Source of the DNA: an uncultured Hyphomicrobiales bacterium
GTDB taxonomy: Bacteria; Pseudomonadota; Alphaproteobacteria; Rhizobiales; Rhizobiaceae
Direction of reading: 5' to 3'
Assembly: GCA_943908365.1 (NCBI GenBank)
Contig: CALTTH010000016.1
Span: forward strand, 4,853-68,852
Length of the DNA: 64,000 nucleotides
Shown here: positions 17,770 to 25,400 of the stretch, piece by piece
Layout: each line of letters starts with the position of its first letter
Position numbering within the stretch: position 1 is the stretch's first letter
The notes under the pieces: generated by a model
Seen by the model: the letters and a program-made list of their open reading frames with translations, nothing else
Told to the model about the DNA's origin: nothing
The model's database searches: none
Position numbers and translations under genes: made by a program

Positions 17770-17844
17770 TCAGGCCAAGCCGACGAAAGACAGGATCATA
17801 CCTACGACCACCACCAGACCGACGATATAAATAATGCTGTTCAT
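17770..17844 (-). CDS. 24-residue membrane microprotein
   Basis: 24 codons, beginning MNSIIYIVGLVVVVG and ending in FVGLA; almost the whole peptide is one transmembrane helix. GGAGAG lies 4 bases before the ATG. Near-identical tiny peptides exist across rhizobia, by recollection. Its promoter region (minus strand) holds GGAAC and a TGTT 17 bp downstream, again EcfG-like, so it is probably a stress-induced microprotein. Too short for domain evidence; the call rests on start signals, hydrophobicity and promoter. Confidence 0.65.
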   Translation of the reverse strand: MNSIIYIVGLVVVVGMILSFVGLA

Positions 17845-17903
17845 TTCTCTCTCCATCTCTTCAGAAGCATCCCCAGCGATGCCTCGTCATGTCACGATGG
17901 AGT

Positions 17904-17929
17904 AACACCTTGCGCAGCACGAGCGTTCC
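17904..17929 (-). promoter_or_regulatory. EcfG-like promoter of the 24-aa gene
   Basis: On the minus strand, GGAAC (17929-17925), a 17-bp spacer, then TGTT (17907-17904). It fits the relaxed RpoE2 consensus GGAAC-N18/19-TT and lies about 60 bp before the microprotein start. Confidence 0.5.
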
Positions 17930-18032
17930 ATTAGAAAGCTCAAAAATGAACGCTCTGGAGGAATCGAACAGCAAGAAATAGCAACACCGTTCCCTCGCGA
18001 GACGGTCAAACGGCTAATGCTACATAGAGCAC

Positions 18033-18055
18033 AAGAGGCTTGGGGAGAGCCTCAA
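18033..18055 (-). terminator. Original terminator of the tRNA-Pro gene, now cut off by the prophage
   Basis: On the minus strand, GAGGCT-CTCCCCA-AGCCTC followed by TTGT, directly after the leftover tRNA-Pro 3' end. Before integration it would have ended the tRNA transcript. Confidence 0.5.
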
Positions 18056-18104
18056 AATGGTCGGAGCGACAGGACTTGAACCTGCGACCCCTTGACCCCC
18101 AGTC
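18056..18104. repeat. Prophage attachment site, left (tRNA-Pro 3' fragment)
   Basis: 49 bp identical to 28622-28670, ending in AGTC. It contains the 3' part of tRNA-Pro from CCA to the anticodon loop (CCCC of the GGG anticodon region) and then diverges, so it is a displaced tRNA end, not a working tRNA. Confidence 0.93.
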
Positions 18105-18153
18105 GCGTAGGCAAACGCTACAAGCACTGGAATACAAGGCTTCTGGCGATTTC

Positions 18154-18217
18154 AGTTTACAGACCACCATCGCCGCGCCCCATGAAAATCAATGACATCC
18201 GGGCGTCTCTGTAAACC
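18154..18217. repeat. Candidate integrase arm-type sites, left end
   Basis: TCTGTAAACT on the minus strand (18154-18163) and TCTCTGTAAACC on the plus strand (18206-18217). The second is a 12-bp exact match to 28576-28587 at the other end of the element. Such end-located repeats are typical of lambda-type integrase arm sites. Confidence 0.5.
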
Positions 18218-18334
18218 AAAATCGGCACCTATTGACTCTCCCCGCCACCAGAACGTAATGAGAACTCGACAGGCAGCAAGGGCGGCTGCTCGTCATCAAC
18301 ATGCGGCGATTAACTCTGGTCAGGAGAAGCGACT

Positions 18335-18676
18335 GTGCGCGATGACGAACCATATATGCCGAAGCTCGATTGGCAGCAGGACAAAGACGCCCCACATCAT
18401 TACAACGTGTTTATCGACGGCAAGCAGGCATGCTACATCGGCAGGCGATACAAAGCCGGGAGAGTGAAGGTCTGGGACTGGAGCATCTTTCCGGATAACT
18501 TAATGCGCCGCTGGCCCAAAGACGTGAAAGACCAAGGCTACGAGCAAACCGCTCGCCTTGCAGTCAGACGAGCCGAAGAGGCGTTTGAAATCCTCATGCA
18601 ACAGCCGGTCTACCAATATAACCCTGTGAGGAACATTCCAGACAGCCCGCCAAGCCAACGGAGACGGCGGCGGTAG
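18335..18676 (+). CDS. Hypothetical prophage protein (113 aa)
   Basis: 113 aa, soluble, aromatic-rich (LDWQQDKDAPHHYNVFIDGKQ, VKVWDWSIFP), with a basic C-terminus ending in RRRRR. It is not recognised. GTG start with AGGAG 8 bases upstream. It is the only plus-strand gene at the left end of the prophage and converges with the membrane protein at 18683, so it may be a moron or accessory gene with its own promoter. Confidence 0.6.
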   Translation: MRDDEPYMPKLDWQQDKDAPHHYNVFIDGKQACYIGRRYKAGRVKVWDWSIFPDNLMRRWPKDVKDQGYEQTARLAVRRAEEAFEILMQQPVYQYNPVRNIPDSPPSQRRRRR

Positions 18677-18682
18677 GTGATC

Positions 18683-19012
18683 TCATGGTCTACGGGCAAT
18701 CTCCCGCTGAATCCGCATCTCTTCCCTGATTCGGTCCATCTCGATCGCCATCGTTGCCATTGAGCGGCCATTCTCTTTGCTGGTCTCGTTCAGTTCGAGA
18801 ACAGCAACTGTATGAGCCTCTAGCGCCCTTGTGGCATTGTTGAGCGCAGTCGGGTCTACGATGACGGCGGCAACTTGGGCAGCCGCTGGAGAGGTCGCTG
18901 GAGCGGCATTAGCCCCTTGCCATAGTCCGAGATGCCGAACGCCAAAGATGATCGCGACCGTGACGCCAAAAGTGATGACAGCCAAGGGCGGCAGGTTAGC
19001 CAGTTGTTCCAT
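18683..19012 (-). CDS. Prophage membrane protein with one helix and coiled coil
   Basis: 109 aa from the chosen start. One N-terminal transmembrane helix (PLAVITFGVTVAIIFGV) is followed by an Ala/Pro linker and a charged helical region (ALEAHTVAVLELNETS, MDRIREEMRIQREIARR). It is the last gene of the lysis block and overlaps the preceding membrane gene by 17 bp. AAGGGG 9 bases upstream supports ATG 19012. It could be a holin or antiholin partner, but no holin family is recognised. Confidence 0.6.
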   Translation of the reverse strand: MEQLANLPPLAVITFGVTVAIIFGVRHLGLWQGANAAPATSPAAAQVAAVIVDPTALNNATRALEAHTVAVLELNETSKENGRSMATMAIEMDRIREEMRIQREIARRP

Positions 19013-19451
19013 TCTTGATTTCCCCTTGGTCGCGAGCGGCGCGATTAATGTTGACGAGTTCGCCAACCGCAAAAAGCGGATAGATGGCGATCCACGTGCT
19101 CACGACATCAGAGGATGCGAAGCCGTATGTTATGCCTGTCCAGATGATGCACCCCACCCCAGCCGAAAACTGCCTGATCTGGGGCGTTACCTTTTCCTTG
19201 GCGCCGTTGATCACAAGGCCGATGATGCGCAAGCATCCTATGATCGCCATGAGCCAGCCGAGGAACGATTCGGATGGAAACAGATTTCTGAATGTCTGGA
19301 ACTGCGGCAGGTTGAACGTCTGCGTCGGCAGCAAAAGCACCCACCCGAATCCGATCATGTGCATAGCCATGAACCATTCCATCATCCGCGGGCCGAAGCG
19401 GTGTTGGATCCGAACCCACATTCCAACGCCTTGGTAGCCACGCGCACTCAT
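18996..19451 (-). CDS. Prophage multi-span membrane protein (holin candidate)
   Basis: 151 aa with about four transmembrane stretches (about residues 27-45, 65-82, 93-110 and 117-132), including MEWFMAMHMIGFGWVLLLP and WLMAIIGCLRIIGLVING. Not recognised as a named family. Its place in the lysis block, between the small lipoprotein and the coiled-coil membrane protein, makes a holin-like role possible. ATG 19451 has AGGG at 9 bases; the in-frame ATG 19460 is too close to it. The start overlaps the stop of the lipoprotein gene by 4 bp. Confidence 0.6.
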   Translation of the reverse strand: MSARGYQGVGMWVRIQHRFGPRMMEWFMAMHMIGFGWVLLLPTQTFNLPQFQTFRNLFPSESFLGWLMAIIGCLRIIGLVINGAKEKVTPQIRQFSAGVGCIIWTGITYGFASSDVVSTWIAIYPLFAVGELVNINRAARDQGEIKNGTTG

Positions 19452-19657
19452 TTCCAGCATCCCTGCTGGGCACCGTGTGCATTGTGGCTCGCAACTTGAT
19501 TTGCGAATGATCGATCCTCAGTGGTGATCTTCACTGCCGTTTCGAGCGTCGGCTGAAGCTTGCTCCACCCGGCGCAACCAGTTGTTGATTTGGTCTGGCA
19601 ACCCGGTAAAATAGCGAGAGCTATCGCAGGCATGAGGAGAAGTCGTGAAAAGCACAT
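19448..19657 (-). CDS. Small prophage lipoprotein (o-spanin/Rz1-like)
   Basis: 69 aa. The signal peptide ends in the lipobox AILPGC, leaving a mature lipoprotein of about 50 residues with CAGWSKLQP and ASHNAHGAQQGCW, a pattern seen in small lysis-module proteins of rhizobial phages. An outer-membrane spanin subunit is the best guess. Its 5' end overlaps the antisense HNH-like gene by 13 bp and there is no clear ribosome site, so the first codons may have been replaced when that gene arrived. ATG 19633 is an alternative start. Confidence 0.6.
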   Translation of the reverse strand: MCFSRLLLMPAIALAILPGCQTKSTTGCAGWSKLQPTLETAVKITTEDRSFANQVASHNAHGAQQGCWK

Positions 19658-20286
19658 TTGGAGACCTCACAGGAAGAGTATTCACGGACCTTACGGCAGT
19701 AGAGTTTGTTGAGCGTCGTAAGCGCACATCTATGTGGCTGTGCCGGTGTGTTTGTGGTTCTGAAAAGGTGGTTGCCAGAGACAAACTAATAGGCGGTTTC
19801 ACCGTATCTTGCGGATGCAGAAGATACCGCGAAGGGCAGCCAAGAGAGATGCACGGCCTCTCAAAGACACCAGAATGGAGAGCGTGGGCCGCCGCTCGGC
19901 AGCGCTGCTTCAATCCCAGTAACAAGCGGTTTGAGTATTATGGTGGCCGCGGTATATCAATGTGCGCCCGATGGGCCGAAAGCTTCCAAGCCTTCCTAGA
20001 GGATATGGGCGCGCGTCCCGGCGACACCTTTTCACTAGATCGTATTGACGCAGATGGAAATTACGAGCCAACCAACTGTCATTGGGCAACTCTCGACTAC
20101 CAAAAACGCAACAAGAGAACTTGCTACGTCTCTTTTCGTGGCACTCAGCGTATTCTTGCAGAGCTGTGCGAGGAGCATGGCGTCCCTCTTGTTCTTGTCA
20201 GAGGTCGCATCAATCGAGGGTGGTCGGTAGAAGATGCGATTAGTCTCCCGTTGCAGCCTGGAATTCGGCCCTACAGCGATCAATAG
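19645..20286 (+). CDS. Free-standing HNH-like homing endonuclease family protein
   Basis: 213 aa, opposite in strand to the lysis genes around it. The N-terminal part has a zinc-ribbon-like set of cysteines (MWLCRCVCGSE and VSCGCRR). The middle has TPEWRAWAAARQRCFNP, YYGGRGISMCARW and SLDRIDADGNYEPTNCHWAT, a degenerate HNH-type core of a family common in phages, by recollection. The C-terminus resembles a small DNA-binding module (RILAELCEEHGVPLVLVRGRI). GTG start with GAGGAG 5 bases upstream. It overlaps the Rz-like gene end by 47 bp and the lipoprotein start by 13 bp, so it looks like a mobile gene set into the lysis cassette. Confidence 0.72.
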   Translation: MKSTFGDLTGRVFTDLTAVEFVERRKRTSMWLCRCVCGSEKVVARDKLIGGFTVSCGCRRYREGQPREMHGLSKTPEWRAWAAARQRCFNPSNKRFEYYGGRGISMCARWAESFQAFLEDMGARPGDTFSLDRIDADGNYEPTNCHWATLDYQKRNKRTCYVSFRGTQRILAELCEEHGVPLVLVRGRINRGWSVEDAISLPLQPGIRPYSDQ

Positions 20287-20515
20287 GAACGCCAAGCTCA
20301 ACACATAACTGTGTCCTATCAAGGCTCTCTATACGAGCGTTTGTATCAGAACGACTCTTGTACGACTTGATGACTTGCTGCAAAGAATCCACCGCCATCT
20401 CGGCGCGCTGCACGCGCTTTCCTACGAGGTAAGATGAGACGGCCACCACACCGAGACAGAGAAGCCCGCCAGCGGCGATCTTGAGCCAGTTGGGGATGAG
20501 GGCAAGGAAAGTCAT
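20240..20515 (-). CDS. Rz-like inner-membrane spanin candidate
   Basis: 91 aa. An N-terminal transmembrane helix (KIAAGGLLCLGVVAVSSYLVG) is followed by a helical, coiled-coil-prone stretch (RAEMAVDSLQQVIKSYK) and a C-terminal region LDRTQLCVELGVPIDRC, the topology of phage Rz proteins. The start ATG at 20515 overlaps the endolysin stop by 4 bp, so it is translationally coupled. Its last 16 codons overlap the antisense HNH-like gene. The protein appears complete. Confidence 0.65.
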   Translation of the reverse strand: MTFLALIPNWLKIAAGGLLCLGVVAVSSYLVGKRVQRAEMAVDSLQQVIKSYKSRSDTNARIESLDRTQLCVELGVPIDRCRAEFQAATGD

Positions 20516-21318
20516 GACAACGCCTCTGCAAGCTCGTCGGCCCTGCGTTTTGCCCACATACGATAACCAAGGCCACCCACTGCGACCACAACACCAGCGA
20601 TAGTAAGAGCGGCCACCGCTTTTGCTACAAAGTCGATGTTGGTCAGGGGCGTGAGTTGGTCTGTTGCTTGGGTGATCAGCGTAGAGACAGTACCGGCACC
20701 AGCAGCCGCATCACCGGGAGCCTTCGATGGTGCGGTCTTGGCATCAGATAGACGCGCCTTCGCCTCGCCACCTGGAACAAAGGTAATTTCTGGCCCTGTG
20801 TCGCCCATCGCCCATGCTTGGCCTACAGCCCGGACACCGTCGACACGTCGCGTCCAACCCTTGCCAAAGGTCTTGAAGGTCTTCAGCGCCTCGAGGAAAG
20901 CCATACGCAGATCGCAAATCTTCCGAACCAATGCGTCGTGATTATCATTGGATCGGGCGGCGTTGATTGTCTGCGGGCCAATGACGCCATCAGCAGGCAC
21001 GCCAAGAGCGCGCTGGAGCCATTTTACCGACTGGCTGACACCAGAGTTCACAGCGCCGTCGAAGACGACATACGAGATGCCAGCAGGCAGGCTGTCGCCC
21101 TTGATCAACGCCCAATAGCGCATGCGGTAGATGCTGTCCCGCTCGGCATTGGTGAGCAGCTTCACCGACTGAGGCTTCGTTCCCATCGTCTTACGATAGT
21201 CGTCATAGACCTTCTGGGTGATTCCCTGATTGGTAGCGCCGCCTGGATCTTCTGGATGGTTGATATAGCCCCCCTCATGCACGAGCACCTTCGCTAAGGC
21301 GCGCTCGAACTCGCCCAT
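20512..21318 (-). CDS. Phage endolysin, glycoside hydrolase family 108, with C-terminal membrane segment
   Basis: 268 aa. The GH108 domain (about 1-85) has the catalytic Glu in VLVHEGGYINHPEDPGGATNQGIT. A predicted peptidoglycan-binding domain follows (about 90-180) with SGVSQSVKWLQRALGVPADGVIGP. An Ala/Pro-rich linker leads to a C-terminal hydrophobic helix, AALTIAGVVVAVGGLGYRM, and a basic tail. The lytic domain cleaves cell-wall glycan. The C-terminal helix could tether the enzyme to the inner membrane before lysis. It is coupled to the Rz-like gene downstream and lies 27 bp after the tail-collar gene. Confidence 0.88.
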   Translation of the reverse strand: MGEFERALAKVLVHEGGYINHPEDPGGATNQGITQKVYDDYRKTMGTKPQSVKLLTNAERDSIYRMRYWALIKGDSLPAGISYVVFDGAVNSGVSQSVKWLQRALGVPADGVIGPQTINAARSNDNHDALVRKICDLRMAFLEALKTFKTFGKGWTRRVDGVRAVGQAWAMGDTGPEITFVPGGEAKARLSDAKTAPSKAPGDAAAGAGTVSTLITQATDQLTPLTNIDFVAKAVAALTIAGVVVAVGGLGYRMWAKRRADELAEALS

Positions 21319-21345
21319 TGTGTGTTCTCCTAGATGTTGAGTTGT

Positions 21346-21870
21346 TTAGCCCTGTGGTAGGCCAGCAAAGATGAAGACGTTGACGCCAAGAGATTTCGGC
21401 GTAATCGGAATGGCAGTCGGTGTTGCAGAACCGGCCTTACCCGTCGCTTGACCAGTGGTCACCTTTGGCTGGGGTATCTTGAGCGTCGTAAGAACGCCGC
21501 CGAGGATCGCAGTAATGACGCCAACGGATGTATCAGCGCCCAGAGACGGCTTGTCATAGGTATGGTCGTGCTCAGGCAGGTGCGCGGCAGTGAGCTTCAC
21601 CTCCGCGACACCCGTCACCTTGCCGACACTGATAGATCCGCCGGCCATTACGAACGCAAGCCCGCGCACATCAAGCAACTTAAACTTCCCGCCCGTCGAT
21701 CCCGGCAAAAACCATTCGGCAACCTTGAACTTATTGACGAAGGCCGGATAAGCCGCGCGATCGTATTCTGTCACACCATCTGGCTTTAGCCAGCCAGGAC
21801 GCGCCTCGTCATTGAGCGTGAAGTTCAGCGTGCCAAGGCGAGCGAGTGCGTTCGAAGCTGGAACTTGCAT
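21346..21870 (-). CDS. Phage tail-collar-like fibre protein
   Basis: 174 aa. The N-terminal pattern GTLNFTLNDEARPGWLKPDG, then YPAFVNKFKVAEWFLP, FKLLDVRGLAFVMAGG and LPEHDHTY, matches the phage tail-collar fold, in which a DxRG motif and a late His-Asp-His cluster are usual. The ATG at 21870 overlaps the stop of the DUF4376 gene (TGATG), giving tight coupling. It probably forms a distal fibre or receptor-binding part of the virion. Confidence 0.75.
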   Translation of the reverse strand: MQVPASNALARLGTLNFTLNDEARPGWLKPDGVTEYDRAAYPAFVNKFKVAEWFLPGSTGGKFKLLDVRGLAFVMAGGSISVGKVTGVAEVKLTAAHLPEHDHTYDKPSLGADTSVGVITAILGGVLTTLKIPQPKVTTGQATGKAGSATPTAIPITPKSLGVNVFIFAGLPQG

Positions 21871-22487
21871 CAGGGCCACCATTTGTTGTCGGTGAAGTCG
21901 AGCGGAATCGGCGTCATCTTCTTGAGCGCCGACGCGGCGAGGATATGCTTGCTACCCCATGTCGCCGCAACCATTGCGAAAGAGACCATATCCGGCGCTG
22001 ACATCTGCACATGGCTGTTATCGGCTGCGATCCAGTAGAAGTCGGCCTCCGGATCGAACCACCGAAGATCGCCATCCTGAGCGCCCTGCACGATTTTCAC
22101 CGATGCGGCTGTTGCCATAGACCGGATGTTATCGAGATCGAACTGGCGCGACTGAAAGAACACGCCGTTATAGGTGAAGCCGGCAGCAATCCGTTGATCG
22201 CGCTCAGCGTCAACATCGAGGCTTGTGAAGACGATCTGCTGCAGCGAGTTCACCAACTTCGGCAAACCATTCACTACCTGCAGAGATGTCGAAACGACTT
22301 GATATCCTGCTGGTACCGGATCGGCATCTTGGATGATGTGAAGCTCGTAACCGCGCAGCGCCCACCCATCATAAGCTGGCGAGACTTGCGACCCGTCAGG
22401 AAGAGAAACCCAACCGCCCTCTGGAAACTGCCCGAGGATGTCCATCCGGTTCATCACCGTGTTGTTTTTGAGAAGTGCAAGCATCAT
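21870..22487 (-). CDS. DUF4376-type phage tail protein
   Basis: 205 aa from ATG 22487. The C-terminal half carries the DUF4376 pattern: RDQRIAAGFTYNGVFFQSRQ, then FYWIAADNSHVQMSAPDMVSF. The N-terminal half is a short beta-rich region (GGWVSLPDGSQVSPAYDGW). DUF4376 proteins sit near tail-fibre genes in many phages; exact role unknown. The start overlaps the 40-aa gene stop (TGATG); ATG 22496 and 22484 are alternatives. Confidence 0.75.
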   Translation of the reverse strand: MMLALLKNNTVMNRMDILGQFPEGGWVSLPDGSQVSPAYDGWALRGYELHIIQDADPVPAGYQVVSTSLQVVNGLPKLVNSLQQIVFTSLDVDAERDQRIAAGFTYNGVFFQSRQFDLDNIRSMATAASVKIVQGAQDGDLRWFDPEADFYWIAADNSHVQMSAPDMVSFAMVAATWGSKHILAASALKKMTPIPLDFTDNKWWP

Positions 22488-22609
22488 CAGACCCATGTCA
22501 GACCGCCAAACACGCGGTTGAGCGACGCCGCCCAGCCGGTGCCAACGCCAGTCACCATAGCGCTGCCATTGACGAGGCTGATTTGCCCCGTCGTGTAAGG
22601 TGTGGTCAT
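22487..22609 (-). CDS. Small tail-associated ORF (40 aa)
   Basis: 40 aa. The first part, TTGQISLVNGSAMVTGVGTG, is the beta-strand pattern that opens many phage tail-fibre proteins, but the frame ends soon after with FGGLTWV. It starts 9 bp after the tail-tip gene stop with AAGG about 11 bases upstream and is coupled by TGATG to the next gene. It may be a real small protein or the truncated beginning of a fibre gene. Confidence 0.55.
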   Translation of the reverse strand: MTTPYTTGQISLVNGSAMVTGVGTGWAASLNRVFGGLTWV

Positions 22610-22617
22610 GTTGGTGA

Positions 22618-25392
22618 TTACCTTTTAAAGATCAGGCCGATTAGGCCGATATTAGAAAGCACGCCGCTGGCAACTGTGGTACGCAGCCTGATGATTGTCT
22701 CTGTTCGTCCATCATTCGGGATGGAGTAGACCGTAAACTGCGGCCCGGACGATTCCCTATACGGTCCCGGGTTGGCTCCGGCCGCACTTACATTCGACAC
22801 TTTCAGAGATATGGGCGACCCTGTCGTTATATCTTCCAAGATCATCGCTCCCGATACGGAACCTGAACCCGACGGCTGGAGCAGGTAGTTGTAGTCGAGC
22901 CTTGCCTTGAATGTCTGACCGGACTCCGCGATGCCGTGGCTAAGCGTAATTTGCGCTGGCAACACGTTCTCAACGGATTGAACGACCGACACAGCACCTG
23001 GGGCAATGTTGCTAGACCCAACGAGAAGGTTCTCAATCTGCGCCTGCGCTATTGAGGCGTTGATGATTTTGACAATGCCATCATCTACTGCAAAGACTGG
23101 CAAAGCACCGTCATCCGTCAGGATTGTGAACTTGTCGGCAAGAAAGCCAACCTCTGACACCTGGATGCCGCCAACAGTCCGTATCTGAATATAGAAGCCA
23201 CTCTCTTCGAACTCGTCTTCAGTGCCCGCTCGGAGCATTATAGCGAAGCGCACCAGAACGTCAGTCGGACTTGCTACAGCCCTGAAGCTCACCAGACCTT
23301 CAGCAAAGTTCTCACCAAACGAGGCAGACAGCGCCGTGAGAGTTTCGGCAAGAGCTTCACTCTCCGAGACGCGAACACGCTTTTCCTCGACGATCTCAGC
23401 GCGCGCGGCGCCGAGTTCCCTGCGCATCTTCTGCCGATCTAACTGCGCTACAGCATCCGATAGAGAAGACGCCATTGTGGATTCTTCAAGGCGAAGCCGA
23501 AGATCGTCCAAATCTCCAGCTAGACCTGTGAAGACCGAACGAACATCTGCACCTATCGCAGCCAACGAAGACCTGATCGAGGAATACCCTGTTGCCGACA
23601 AAGACGTGACCCAGGGAGTGAAGGTTCGAAACCTGTCTGGAACAGTCGTGATTGTCGCGCGGGCATCGTAGATCACGCCAGATTGCACGTCCTTCGAAGT
23701 CTCATAGCTGCCCTTCTCAGGCTCATTGCTGGCGTCGGTATAGACAGCCGTCTTCCCATTGATTCGATACTCGAAGCGGACCTGCGTTATCGTCGGGTCA
23801 TCCGGGGGATCCCAGATGAAACGAACGGTAGGCTGTTCGAAACCATCCGCGCCTTGAATCAGGCCCGTCTCAATCCGGAAGCCTGAAACCGTGGTGATGA
23901 TCGAAGGGTTGACTGGTGACGTGGGCGGAATGACGACCGGGCCAGGCTCGATATCGTCGTCATCGTAGATGCCTGCGCTGGTCTCCGACAGGGTGAGCGT
24001 GATGTCGAAGCTTTCGTCACATGCCCATTCCGAGATCATCCATTCGCGGCCGGCGTAGGTGACCCATTCACCTTCCTGCACCTGAAGACCCAGACGACGG
24101 CTCACAGGGACGGTTGCCGTGCCACCCATGCGGTTTTGGCGATAGCGGATCGTCAAAAGGTATTGCGCGATATCAGGGTCAGTGACCTGCAGGAAGTCAT
24201 TGCTTGCCTGACGATTGCGGCCATCAGCAGCTATGTCGGCGTTCACATAGATCGGCTTGAGGCTCTGGGGGTTCCAGTTGTCAGAGATCGACATGAACTG
24301 ACCGGAAAGATGGTTGAACCGCTCAAAAGCCGACTTGCGGAACTGTATATCAGATGAACGCTCTACGTCGATATCCGCGGCAGTTATCTCTGCAACAGGG
24401 ATTTGCGGCGCACCTGCAATCACGCCAGAAAGGCCACGGCGGTTGAGGCCATAGCCGGCCATCGCGTCGTCAAACTCTTTCAGGATCTCAGTATGGTCAT
24501 CGGCACCCGTCACCCATAAGGAACACTCGTAGGTTGGTTTGCCGTTCTTGAGCGTGTCGCAGACATTCATTGCCGCAAAGTAAGTGGGCAGGTCAATCTG
24601 ACCGAGGCTCTTCCCTTCCCCAATCAGTGTCCGTCCGGAAATCATTGCTCGCAAACCGAGCTGATAGTTCAGACGGTGAACGGCTGGGTTCCTAGTATGT
24701 GCCCACGTAGCAGGATCGTTTATACGCTGCGAACCAGACCCACCGGAAACAGTGGAGTCCTTGCGCGGGTCATATTCTCGCAAACCACGCAAGACAAACT
24801 CGAAATCCGGCTTGCCTTTCTCGAACAGATCGCTGTCGTAGGTGCGCTCGACAACAACATATGCCTTCCCAGCGTTGGTGCTTAAGCTTTTCCAGTAGTT
24901 CCCGAGGCTGGCTGTGTCATTGACCAACTTCATATCGGCGACTTGGCCGGGGCGACCGTCATAGAACCGAATAGAAACCGCCGATCCGAAACCGGCTACT
25001 CGATAGTGAGCGGCCTCACCGCCAATTTTGGCGACAGGAAACAAGTCTTTTTTCTCGCCATAGGCAAAGCAGTAGGGCTCCAATCCGTCGCACCAGCCAT
25101 CAGACAAAACGAAGACTTCTGCGTTGACCTTATTGCCAGCTCCCCACTTCGCGTAGAATGTCCGCTGCCCCTTGGTCTTGCCGATTCCAAACAGAGCTTC
25201 AACATCAACGTCGCCACCATACTTTGTCTCGCCCTGAACAGCCGTGTACGAGCGCTTCTTGGGGCGCTTGAGATAGCTGAATGCGAGGCTTGTGCCGAAC
25301 GCGAGTGCGCCACCGATGAGGGACGCGGCAAGCGCGGATCCAGCAAAGAGCGCTCCGGCAATCGCCGTGCCAATCGCAGTGAAAATTGCCAT
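22618..25392 (-). CDS. Phage tail-tip protein (gpJ-like host-specificity protein)
   Basis: 924 aa. The hydrophobic glycine-rich N-terminus (IGTAIAGALFAGSALAASLI) is followed by RPKKRSYTAVQGETKYGGDV and the tip-attachment body with SLWVTGADDHTEILKEFDDAMAGYG and GGTATVPVSRRLGLQVQEGEWVT. A fibronectin-like region (PTVRFIWDPPDDPTITQVRFEYRINGK) comes next, then a helical stretch (about 630-690) and a beta-rich C-terminus. It contacts the host receptor at the tail tip. It is first in the leftward block. Only 8 bp separate its ATG from the ATG of a rightward gene, so its normal upstream neighbours and promoter are gone. Confidence 0.85.
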   Translation of the reverse strand: MAIFTAIGTAIAGALFAGSALAASLIGGALAFGTSLAFSYLKRPKKRSYTAVQGETKYGGDVDVEALFGIGKTKGQRTFYAKWGAGNKVNAEVFVLSDGWCDGLEPYCFAYGEKKDLFPVAKIGGEAAHYRVAGFGSAVSIRFYDGRPGQVADMKLVNDTASLGNYWKSLSTNAGKAYVVVERTYDSDLFEKGKPDFEFVLRGLREYDPRKDSTVSGGSGSQRINDPATWAHTRNPAVHRLNYQLGLRAMISGRTLIGEGKSLGQIDLPTYFAAMNVCDTLKNGKPTYECSLWVTGADDHTEILKEFDDAMAGYGLNRRGLSGVIAGAPQIPVAEITAADIDVERSSDIQFRKSAFERFNHLSGQFMSISDNWNPQSLKPIYVNADIAADGRNRQASNDFLQVTDPDIAQYLLTIRYRQNRMGGTATVPVSRRLGLQVQEGEWVTYAGREWMISEWACDESFDITLTLSETSAGIYDDDDIEPGPVVIPPTSPVNPSIITTVSGFRIETGLIQGADGFEQPTVRFIWDPPDDPTITQVRFEYRINGKTAVYTDASNEPEKGSYETSKDVQSGVIYDARATITTVPDRFRTFTPWVTSLSATGYSSIRSSLAAIGADVRSVFTGLAGDLDDLRLRLEESTMASSLSDAVAQLDRQKMRRELGAARAEIVEEKRVRVSESEALAETLTALSASFGENFAEGLVSFRAVASPTDVLVRFAIMLRAGTEDEFEESGFYIQIRTVGGIQVSEVGFLADKFTILTDDGALPVFAVDDGIVKIINASIAQAQIENLLVGSSNIAPGAVSVVQSVENVLPAQITLSHGIAESGQTFKARLDYNYLLQPSGSGSVSGAMILEDITTGSPISLKVSNVSAAGANPGPYRESSGPQFTVYSIPNDGRTETIIRLRTTVASGVLSNIGLIGLIFKR

Positions 25393-25400
25393 ACCCACGC

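Noticed and set aside
18056..18104. A second tRNA-Pro gene
   Set aside because: Only the 3' part of the tRNA is present; it diverges after the anticodon loop, so it is the left attachment site.
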